A stretch of DNA of 64,000 bases from Diphasiastrum complanatum. Lineage: Eukaryota; Streptophyta; Lycopodiopsida; Lycopodiales; Lycopodiaceae. How positions within the stretch are numbered: the stretch's first letter is position 1; each line of letters begins with the position of its first letter. The notes under the pieces were generated by a model, which was not told the origin of the DNA, searched no databases, and saw only the letters and a list, made by a program, of their open reading frames with translations. Below are positions 41,501-53,500 of this stretch, in pieces. The position numbers were made by a program, and so were the translations under genes. Location: positions 10,553,246 through 10,617,245 of the forward strand of contig CM055098.1 in NCBI GenBank assembly GCA_029204225.1, in the 5' to 3' direction.

Positions 41501-44500
41501 CCTAAATCTGAGGTTTCAAAAACCATACCAAGATCAAGTATAACGGCATCAATCTGCTGCTCATTACTTCCCGTAATAATAATATCATCAACATAAAGCA
41601 AAATAATGATGATATAATTCACCATTGCTAGAAAATCTTTGAAACGTTGAAAAACTTCCGATTTAGCCTTCATAGGATAGATTCATGTAAAATGGGAAAA
41701 GTCATCAGTAAAAGTCACAAAATAGATGCACTTTCCAATGGATTCGGTCCTCATTGGACCACAAGCATCCGCGAGTTCATTGCTTTGGTTCATATAGGCA
41801 GCACTCTTTCCTTTGTGAGTAGTCATATCTTATCACATATCCATGCTACTCCAGTTTGATGCAGTTCAAACTTTGTGGGTGGAGGTGGCTAGTTCTCACA
41901 CTTTTCCTACCACTTAGATTTTTCAGCGGCTTGAGTTTTGGATTGGAGATTTCACTAGTCAAACTAATTTTCCCATTTTTCCTATTGCATGCTATGATAG
42001 CATAATAATAATTGCATGCTTTTTACCATATTTGTGGAAGATTGCTAGATTGCTTTTTGTATTGTCAACTCATGCTTCATTGATACTAAAATATACGATT
42101 TAGTTCATAACTGTCTCTTTTTCTTCCATAGAGGATGCAACACGTGGGCAATTGCATGTAAAGACCTATGAGACCAGTTCCATTTGTTTTCTCACTTGGC
42201 TTTTATCTCCTGAATCTTGCAAATTAAGAAGTAGATAATGCCCCTTAAAACATAGTGTTAAATGAATGTTGATGTTGTCGATCAACAAAGTTCAAACTTG
42301 AGATGAAATTTGTTGAAATGGAAATGAAAGAAATCAGAATCAAGATTTGAGATTCGAACTCGAGTGACAAGACATTGATATTGAAAGATTGAGAACTTCA
42401 TGGTGAGAAATTACAATCGTGATAATAGATTCAAGATATATGGTTATACCTCGCAAAACTAAGCTTTGTGTCGCAATCAAGCTACTAACCCAACCTATCC
42501 ATAAACTTGTATGGAAGGCCCATGGTGGACCCTTCTCTATTTGTGAGCAGTAGAATAGTGTGTAGTAGTTGCAACTGAACAACCATCAATCTTGCCTCAT
42601 AGGTCGATGACAAGACGTATCCTCAAATCGCTTGGATTGAGAGCTAGTTGATCTACTCCACTATGCCCATAGGAAAACAACCATTTTATGAGGGTGTTGT
42701 GTACCTTCACGAGCCTTTCCAAGACTATAAATATAAATGCAAACCTGAACATAAAGTTTAAACAATCATCCATGCATCAAAGCAAGATCCAGATACGCTA
42801 AACCCTAAAACCTAAATTCAATTTTTGCAATGTAGTCTATTTATCTAGATTTCAAAGCCAACTTAAAAGTTCAAAGCAATGAGCAATGATCATTGAGAAT
42901 GAGACGTCAATGCTTAAGCCTCATGGGGGCAAGTCTCAAGGACCTCTTTCACCCATGGAAGATCTGGACAAAAGCAAGACATGTATCAAGGAAAAGCAAG
43001 GAAAAACTGAATCAAGGTCTAAGGACAAATGTGATTGTGAGAGCAAAAGCAAGACATGTAGAATTTAAATGCTAGAATTGTAGGTACTAGTAACTAGAAT
43101 GATCGACATGTCACATGAAAGTTGAAGCCATGTTTCAAATACTAGCTAAGCATTGACTCTTGAGCAACAAGCATTAGAATCACTAAAATTTTAATCAACA
43201 ATGAACCATGAACATTGAATCACAACGTGTGATGAACCCTCCTGAAACAATGGTGCCTGTTGTCAATATCTCCCAAAAACATGACTAAGATATTACTGAT
43301 ATGTTGTCTCCTGCTATTGCTCCAACCATCAATCATGATGGTAGACACCCTTATGCTTTCCATAAGTCACGAACGGGGCTAGTTCCTTTCCCACACTCGG
43401 AAACTCCCTCAACAATTGTGTGGTACGTAATGACTCCATGCTAGGTCCATGGTAGACACCCCCAAGGTAGTACAATCCTTTAAGAGTCACGTCATCCCTA
43501 TTCTTGTGCTGGCCCAATGTGAATACACATAATAATCTGTACCCTACTAGTGGCCCTGTTGCCTCTAGAAGTACAGGGGCCGACTACACCTGCACATGCT
43601 ACATATGTGCCAGCCTCTACCTCTGTCTCACCATACCCACTCATGGGAGCAGAGGTGGATGCATGCAACAAATGACATTTGGAAAAACATATAATCACTA
43701 CAAATGATAATGTAATTCATCGTTCAAATTTCAAAAGCAAAAGAATCAGGTCCCAAGTGTATGATGTTCAGCTGTAGCTGGAGGAATGATCTCCTCTCTT
43801 GAAAAAGCTCCTAGTTTTGCAATCATGGTCAAGAGCTATGGTGGTGCTTGTGGGCATGGTCCAATCTCAAGACCATGCAAACTTTGAAAGTGCACTTGAA
43901 TACGCATTGGGCTGCCTATGTAGCTCGTGTGACAGTAATTGCATGTCCATCGTTTTGTGCCCAAGCTACTTACTGTATGACAAAATAATTGTCACATGAC
44001 CCCATACGGGATCTGTAGCTGTTAGCATGGCCTCCTTGTAGCTAGAATTTCCGAAGCTACCTTTCCCGTTGTTATGTCCTTGGTTAAACGAAATGAACTA
44101 GCTCTAACCGTGGGTAATGGAACCTTCTCCTTCTTTTCACTCGAAATGCCTCCTATAGATTCCAACTTCTAAGTATCTATAGTCCAAGTTCTAAACTAGC
44201 TTTAACTTTCAAGTTTTTACTTCTGAAATTAAAGTTCTAATTCCCTACTACCTAAGTTCTAACTCCTACTCTCCTAAAGGCTAAGTCCTCAAACTCTAGT
44301 CTCTCCCCTCTCTCTCCTAACTCTTAACTTTCTTAACTCCTAGGACTCCGAACTCTCCCAACCCTAACTTCACACTCCCGTAAGTTCCCTGTCTTTGTCT
44401 CCTCATTCTTGCCTCCTCTCCTCTCCTATTATCTCTCCTCTCCTTTCAAGTTTCAACTTCTTCCTTGCAAAGTGGATGACAAATTGGTTATTAGGAATAA

Positions 44501-47500
44501 AGACCCACGAAGGTTCAAAAAAACATTAGATGCCCAGTTCTTTTGAATTCAAATAGAGATCGATTGGTTCATTGCCAAATTGTGACTTCATCAGCCAATG
44601 AATCACGATTCGTGGAAACTTTAGTAATGTATTTTACCTTATCTAGGTTTATTGTATTTCTCAACCTTCCCTACAAGCATTGCCACTGCATGGTATTGAT
44701 TTTTTGGCTATTGTATTACATTGCTCCTCTGCACCAAATGATTTGACAGACTCCTGAGTCCAACCATCATTAAATAACTTATGTAGAGCTTGATTTGTAA
44801 TGTTCACATACATTACCATTGGAGTATTTAAAATAAAAAATCAACAAGTTATGGAACCTTTCGAGGGTATAAGAAGCCTTATTTGATTTCTTCCTTTTTC
44901 TTCAGATAATTTTTTGACTTAAAATTCTTTTTCCATGCAAGAATAGCATAGATTGTATCTCCATGCATCAACAAATGCTGAATAATCTTCTTTGGCGTGT
45001 TTTTCTTCTTATAATAGGTGCCTTTGTTTTGAATTTGTCCTCAAGATTTCTTGTGAAGCGGCTGATACAATTTTGTTTTCAATTTATAAACTTGATGAGA
45101 GCTACTGGTCTTTCAAATCTTGCCACCATTTATATGCTCTCCCACATAGAAACACCACTCATTGACGCAATAATGCTAGTGCTGTTTGGCAAGCTATGCT
45201 TAGCGAAATGCGATGCCCATCGTTCTAGTGAAGAAATAAAGTCATTGAAAAAAATTCCAAGCAAACACCAAATGCAACATTTATGCTTCAATTGACTCTA
45301 GGCTTGAATCTTCGGTCTCAGAGGCATGCATTATTGGCTCAATCATGAAATATCGATCGTTTGAAAGCTTGTTCTATTCTAGATAAATTCTATGTTAGTG
45401 ATGTGTATTTTGGCAAACTCTTAAGAAGGTCCTATGACAAAATAATCCTTAGGATTAAGGAATTATTGGAGACCAATGAATTCTCTATTTCAACTAAATT
45501 TCAGGACAAGAATTCCAAGATTTTGGGATAGAATATTGGCTTGTGATACTTTTGAGAGGGTGAAACCAAAAGTCCACCTAAAGTTGAACCTTTTCAAGGT
45601 TTGCTTGACAAATAAGTTCTGATAGCATGGAGATCTATTTCCAAGAGAAGTTGGGCAAGTTGGAAATTAGATTTTAAAGGCATCCTTGTTAGAGTGGAAA
45701 ATATTTACATGGTTTGAGATCTGGTTGTGTTGTTTTCAATATGGATTTTGAATGTAGTTTCGAAGAAGCCAGTCTGTCCCCATCTTTTGATTGTAGGTTG
45801 GCATACAAGTTGGGCTACATCCGATGAGTTTTGTAAATGCGTGCATTTAGAAGCAAGATGTTCTACCAAGCAAAGTTATCCAGTTGTGATGCGTCAAAGT
45901 GAATCTCTTTTTGCAATTTATTTGAGCTATCACACGGTCATATTTTTTGCTTTGATTAGTAGCTGTTGTGAAAAACCAATGTGTCACGGTTTGGTAGTTT
46001 GAATGTTGAATTCGTTTGAATTGGCCCGGATTCGAAAAAAAAGTTCTATATTTGATCCAAGCTAGTGCAAACTTCAAAGATATGATTTGGTTAAAAAAGA
46101 ACCTTCACTAAATTGATGCACAAGTGATAGAGCTCTCCTATATTTGATCCATAGTTGCAGCGAATCGCGATTCGAACCCAGAATCGTGCAAATTTTTTTT
46201 GTTTTTTTTTTGTTTTTAGAAAAACAGCTTATGGCTGAAATCTTGTTAGGGGAGCAATGGTCAAACCAGCGTTTTGCTTCCCAGAAGTGCAGTAGATAGG
46301 GCACAAACAGATCCTATTTTTAGTAGCTATTTGGTTGTTATTTGCTCTGGTTCTTAGTAAATGTTAATGCTACAGTTTGGGCTATCAACTCTATGGATGA
46401 TGATCACTTTTGCAATTATTTCACTGGAGATGTGAGTGCAATGTGCATACAGTTGGGGGGCCGGGGCATAAATATTGGGCCCTTATTGGCGCGCATTTGG
46501 ACCCCCATTTTTATCACAGGGGGGTGCAGGGGCGGTAGTGGCCCCCCTGCTACTGTCGCCGGGGGGGTCCAGGGGGGGCCGGCGACAATGGGGGGATCGG
46601 GGGGCAGCGCCCTCCGAAGCAAAAAGCGAGGTACAATTGCTCTACAATTCTCTATCTCTGTCCCACTGGAACCATCTATGATCGTAACGAACAGAGGTTA
46701 GTTTTGAATTTTTATCCTTGATAGAACCCAACATGGATTAATGCACCTAAACTGGACCATCCTGTACCCGAAACATTCGGCAAACTACACAGTAATGATG
46801 CTCTTAATTAGAGCTTTCATCTGATACCCATATTGCCCAAAAAAAAAAAAAAAAAAAACATGATTATGAACGATTCTTGAAAAAATCCGAATCGCGATTC
46901 TGAACCACGATTCGGACTGCGATTCTGAACTGCGATTCGGAATCGCAGTGCATCTATGATTTGATCTATGTGAACATCCTAGTGTCCAATGGCCTATTGA
47001 TAGGTGTCTAATGGCCTATTTATAGTTTGATAGAGCCCAAATTAGAGCTAGGCATGCAAATATGACCATTGACATGTCTTGCCATCAAGTACCTACTACC
47101 ATGTTCAAAGTTTCAAACCAATTTTGAAAAGCTCTTCAATCTCCTTAAGTTAGAAGTTCTAACACTGAGCATTGAAGCCAATGATGTGAACAAATAGCTA
47201 TCACTAATTAGGTACCTGCTATTGTGTTTCAAAACAATTTTAAAGAGCTCCTCAAGTTTCAGTTTTCTTAGTTTATGACTTATAATAAGGACCCCTGAGC
47301 ATTTGTCATTCAAGGATCAAATAGTCAGGAGATAGGATCCGATTGGGTTCTCGTGTATGATGTGATCACTAACGTTTTTTTCTCTCGCTTAAAAGCTAAA
47401 GTGTAAAGTCTAATATCACTGAGCAATCAACATGGAATCAATGGTAAGGACTTAGGAGCTGGGAATCAAGAGACAAGATGTGATAATCAATTGATTATTG

Positions 47501-50500
47501 TCTACACTATACAGAGCTATATACCCCTAAACAGTAAACTGGCACTTGTTTAAGCTATAATAGAAGGCCAGGAATATAACCAGCCAAGAAAAAAAAAACT
47601 TAAAATGATTCGATGATCAATCTTGGCCTGGCTGACAAACACAATTTGAACCGGCCCATGAAACATTGTTGTCTTCTTGTACTGTTTGAGCTCCATATCC
47701 ATGCAATGTAAATTGTTGAGGATTAGTGTTGGCTTGTTGTTTGATAGGCCAATTGTTGATGACCAAATTTGTGATATACTTGATACTTTAGGGTTGCTAA
47801 GTAGTCTTTTTATTTATTTTTGTAACCAATAGGTTCGAATATGTGTGAGCAACCACACAGAGCACAAGGTTGGACCTCTAAAAGTATCAATGTCTCCAAT
47901 GGACGACCTTGGAATAATGAGCACAATTGTTGTGAACGGTCTCTGGATAATGGTGAGAAGACTCACAACCTACTCTTATGACTATAATGTTATTCTTATG
48001 CTTTTCTTTTCTACCTCATTCTCTACTTCGAACTTCGTTGTAGTTAGTAGCTATTATATGGGAATTTGTGTAGTACAGAATGTTTCATAGATTTACATTC
48101 AGCAAAGTAGTGGATATTCTTGCAAACAAAAATTTACTTATTTAGCTTGATCAATAAGAATCATAAAGTCAAATTTTCCCTTCTGAAAGAACTTGAGCCC
48201 CCCACTATTTTGTTGCATAGTAAAGTTTTATTTTTAATGTTTGGGTTGATTCTAGAGCCTTTCTTGGGTAGATAGAGTACAGGGACTTGGATTAAAAGCA
48301 CCCAAATGGTGAAATGAACAAAAAATAACTATTGACATTTATGTTAACATTTCTATACCTTTGTTCCTTGAGCATATGATACAAAACATAAACATTTATG
48401 TGATTGAATTATAAACATTACTTCCACTTCATCCACACATCACTGAAATTTACACATGCACTCATGCAAACATGTGTGCATATCATAGATGCTGGCGGAA
48501 CGCTTATTCCGGACAACGGAATGCTGTCCAGATTGCAATTTAAAAAAAAAAACCTATATTGCAGCTGGCTATTTTTTGTTTGGGATAATTTAGCTAGCAT
48601 TAAATGACGTTCTACTGCAATCCTCATTGTATTTATTTTGAATATTATATACAACGACTAGAATTTGTCATGGTTGTTGACACGAACGTTGACTTCATGT
48701 TTCATTCCATAATGTTCTATTGCGTTGATGTTATAGTTGCAGGTGGTGTTAGACATTATTTGATCATGTTTAGGTTGCAAATACGACAACCTCGGGTTAT
48801 TAATCCCTCACTCTCATGAATGGGTGTCCTACAATCCCTCACTTACCATAGGCGATATAGGATCATGTGTTTCCTGGAATTGGCATTCTTTTACAGATTT
48901 TTAGGAATGGATATTGTAGGAGCACATTGTTACTTGGATCATGGAAACCATTAAAAAATCATTCTATCATATAGTAGCAAGGCTCAAACCAGTCAACAAT
49001 AGCTTATTGAAGTAGTCTAGGCAAAGAACAAAGCAAGAATTAGTTGTGAATAGCTAGTAAAATGGCAATAGCCGGCAAAGCTCCACCCTTTTATACAGTT
49101 TTCCTAAATTTTTGTTTCAAGTAGAAGCAAAAAAATATAAGGCAAAGTAAAAAAAAGCCAATATATACATACATATTCATTTGGGCCGCGACTGTTTGGA
49201 GGAGAAAGAGTGGAGCAAATATTTTTATGCACATTCGATTGCAACAATCCAACATACTACGAGCATCTATTCGATGAGGGGGACACAGTGGGCACAACGC
49301 CAGGCATGGGAAACGAGCGTGGAGCTAGAAATCTACAATTCTAGGTTTTTCTTGCCTACACATGTCAATTTTGAAAAGTGTATAGAACTAGCTACATGTG
49401 TCAGATTGAAGTGGAGTAAATTGCTACATTGTGTTTCCTCATGCCTACAAGAATGCCTAGAACGTCAGTTTAGGCCATTACGGCATGTATATGAAGTTAT
49501 GAGAGTGGTGCTCTCTTTTGGTGTTTATTTTGGCCCTTCTTGTGAAATAGGCTATGTGTGTCAACTAAGGTGTCGTCGGGTTCCGGCAGATGGAGATGCT
49601 ATTATTGCGGTTTTGAGTTCATTGGGTCACTCACTAGGGTCAGGGCCCATTTATTGTGATTTACCAAGCCGGATCGGGCCATGGGTATCTCAGTGTGCGG
49701 TGCCATTACAGAAGCTGAGGTAGAGATGCTGCAAGAGACATACAACCATGGTGGGTCAGCCAACCAGGCTTCCACTGAGACCATCACGAAGCTTTTTGGA
49801 CAGAGCTCACAGAGCCAGGGTGCAGGGCCTAGCCATACAGGCGATACAGGTGCAGGGCCTAGCCATAAAGGGGCACCTATCCATGACAGTCACTTGGTTA
49901 CTGCACACGTGCAGGGGCACCCGGGCCTTCTGTCACTCCATCAAAGTCTTCAGGGCCATCAACATCATCAGTTGCTGGTGTCACACCTCCAATAGTAGAT
50001 CCTAGCACGGTTGGGGAGAGAGACACACTTGCCATGCCATCATTAGATGCACCCCCACCACCACAGGGCATGCTAAACCCCGGCCCCGCTGACACACTTA
50101 TAGCAAAGACATGTTAGGCTGAGAGCACAACAGACTACATTGGATAGATGGTGGTTGAGGCGCCAACATGAGGTTAGCATGAGAGCGGTGGCCCAATTTT
50201 TTTACGAGGCTACCATTCCATTCGCCATTGTTGACACCCATGTCTTCAAGGAGATGATGCGTTAGGTGACATTAGTCGATTCCTCACGGGCACCTCCTAG
50301 GAGAGAGTTGATACGCACGTGTCTCCTACGACAGGAGGAAGAGACCATCACACGAGAGCTGAGCCGTATTCGAGCAGTCTGGTAAAGGTAAGAATCCTTA
50401 ACTTTTGTCATTTTCATTTCGCAAGTTTCTTTTGCGTTTGTTGCATCTTCCCAGCATGTCTGTACATGCTATACGTGCTTGATGTGGCAAGTGTGTCTAA

Positions 50501-53500
50501 CTTATGTCTGATGGAATTTGTTTTGAAGTTATGGGTGCTCCATATTGTCCAACGGATGGACTGACATTCGTCACAGATCCGTCGTGAACATCGTGGTCTC
50601 CTGTCCACTGGGCACTGTGTTTGTACGAGGGGTGGATGCCACACGTGGTGGTGGAGCCATCACTGCAGACTTCATGTACGATGTAGTGAACTCTGCCATC
50701 CAGGAGATTGGGGTTGAGCACGTGGTTCAAGTTATCACTGACAACGCCACGAATTGTAGGTAGATGGGAGAGTTGTTGATGCACGAGCACCCGTCCATTG
50801 TGTGGACACCATGTGCTACGCATTCTATCGATCTACTGATCCACAACATGTGCACACTTCCGTGGATCCATGAGGTATTCTTTCTTGACCTTCTTTCCTA
50901 TCTCCTATGCTAGTTTTATTGTTGTCATTTTCTTGCTTTGCTCGGCCCGTAACAGATTTTTGTTGGGTGTCTGTACTGCTCAGGCCATGCTCCTCTTGGA
51001 GAAGAAAGAAGTGATCTGAGGCTGAGAGACGTGACTCTGCTGAGCTGTCTGACGCAAGTCCTGTCGCAGTATAAACATCTCTCGTATCATGAGTGCAGCA
51101 CATCAGGAGTCCTCATAAGCTAGGAGGGATCGTAGGGTGACCGGCGTGTCACGAAACAAACAATAGTATCTCCTACTGATCTCATAATACACCGGGCACG
51201 TAAAGATAAAGTGCTCATCTGACTCCACCTCATCCAAGGAACATAACTCACAAATCCGCGCCTCTCTCGGGATACCCTGGAATCTCCCAGTCTCAATAGC
51301 CAACTGATGTGACGACACACGGAGCTGTCCCAATGTAAATCTGAGACTGTGTGATAATCCTGAGTCCAAATAGTGTGGCAAAACTGGGAGCCCTGCTATG
51401 TCAAGCTCAATAAAGTGTGTCCAGTAATAGGCGGGTTTGACCCCAAGCTGTCCCCTCCCTCCAAGTACGATCGAGATATGCCCGATATAAAAATCGCCTG
51501 ATATACTGATGAGTACCTGATGGGAGCGCTGAAATGGAAATACCAAATGACTCAAGAAGGAAGTGGGATGCCTGAGAAAACCACGACAGTCGATAGCCCT
51601 GGTCATGAAGGGAGTGTGAGGAAGCAAGTGCTGTCTGTGTATACCGCATATCTGCATCTGGTAGAGCCTGAACTCTCTGAATGTATACAATAAGCTGGAA
51701 AGCGGCATCTATCTGAATGGGTGGAACGGCAAACTCTGCAAGAAGGATCTCATGTGGAACCGAGGGCTTCGCCCGAATCATACGAGCTAACATGGTGGTC
51801 TGTAAGCGTGAAATGCTAGCCCAATGTGATGAGGGAAGACCGGTACACCATGTCTCTGCTGCATACAAGGCTGTGGGGGTGACAATAGTATCAAAAAGTC
51901 TACACTTACTGCGTGCATCCCAGATGAACTTCCTGAAACAGAACCGCTCAAGCTGAACAAGGGAGGAATGCCCCTTCCCAAGTCGGGTGGTGGCCTCGTC
52001 AATCAAAGTCGGATGGTGGCCAGCAAGGAGGTCAGAAGCATGTGTTAAGAGCTCAGATTCGAGGTCGTCAATATCTCTTGCCGTATTGGACTTCATTCTC
52101 TTGATGGCCACAAGTACCATGTCAGAGGTGAAGAAGGTGAAATCAGAGGGACGTGGGGAGATAGCAATGGGTGTGTCAGTAGGTATGGTATATCGATTGG
52201 TAGCGTACTCGGTCCATATGCGGAGGTCATCCAGGAGGGGTGGTGGAGCACGAGGGATAAACTCACGCCAAAAGGCGCCTGAGGAGGAACTGAAGAGAAG
52301 GTCAACAAGGCGCTTTCCTTCAGAGTCATCATAGGCACGCTTTTTTCGGCAAAGTGCGCGATGGAGCGAAACACTTTCTCAAGAATACAGTAGACCACAA
52401 TATCACGGACCTGCATACTACATGGAGAACAAAGAGAGATAACACAACTTTGATCATCCATTTTACACCAATGTTTTGCAGAAAAGCGTAGATACACAAA
52501 TTTTTATTGATGACGATCTCACATACATGCAAGTGGAAGAGAGGCATTAAGCCTTCTAGGAAGCCAAAGTGACAGGCAAAAATGGTGCAGGTAGCGACTT
52601 TCATCATTAGGGCATTGGGGCCCTGGGCATGAAAGCATCCTGGGGCCTTGTCCACACCACTTATGTAATGGAGTATGGAACTATAATGGCGACACTCGTC
52701 ATGTATTGTTGGAGAACTTATGGATTTCATTACAAAAAGGGATTGGCTACTTTTCATAGAGATGCATGAGAACCATGTGTTACAACTCCCATAGATCTCC
52801 AATTGCTTTGAAGGTTGATGCACACCCCATAGAAGTAATGACGTAGGGTCACTGCTGACCCACCCCCATGCACTGGAGTTACCGACACCATCATGCCCAG
52901 TCAAGCCTCCGACGATAACTGGCATCTCATACCACTAGCCATCGCCCTTGGCTCTCCCTGGCATACATCTCTTGGCCTAGAGATACATCTTGGCTGCTTT
53001 ACGTGCTCTCCATCCATCAACTCTTTGGTAGACTGAGTGAATGGTAAAGCCCCAGCACTATATAGTGGGTCCCATCAAGCACGGTCCCACCGGTGACACT
53101 TGACCACCTAGGATGGTGACATGTGGCACTCAAACATGTTGATAACGCCAAACTTGCATCCTGCCCCTTGCGAGGCCGTCACTTAAGGGCGTACCATTAT
53201 GGTACATAACATTCCCTCCCCCATAAAAACTTCCTTCTCTGGGCGAAAACTAGGGAATCTATGTTTCAGATTGTCTTCCTTTTTCCAGGTGTCCTCGTCA
53301 TCTGACTTACCTTGCCAATGAATCAGATGTTCACAAATCATATAATTTCTCAGCTGATTTCTCAGGCTCATGGGGTACAAAGGAAGTCAAATCCTCCAAT
53401 AACACTAGATCATCTCTTGGAATAAGGTTGTCCTTTCCACCAAGTCGTGCCTTTAAATGACTCGCGTTGAATACAGGATGAATCGTAGTTCCAGTGGGAA

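Noticed and set aside
52329-52925. 198-codon minus-strand ORF
   Set aside because: No recognisable domain. It overlaps LINE and Ty3 LTR sequence, so it is probably chance.
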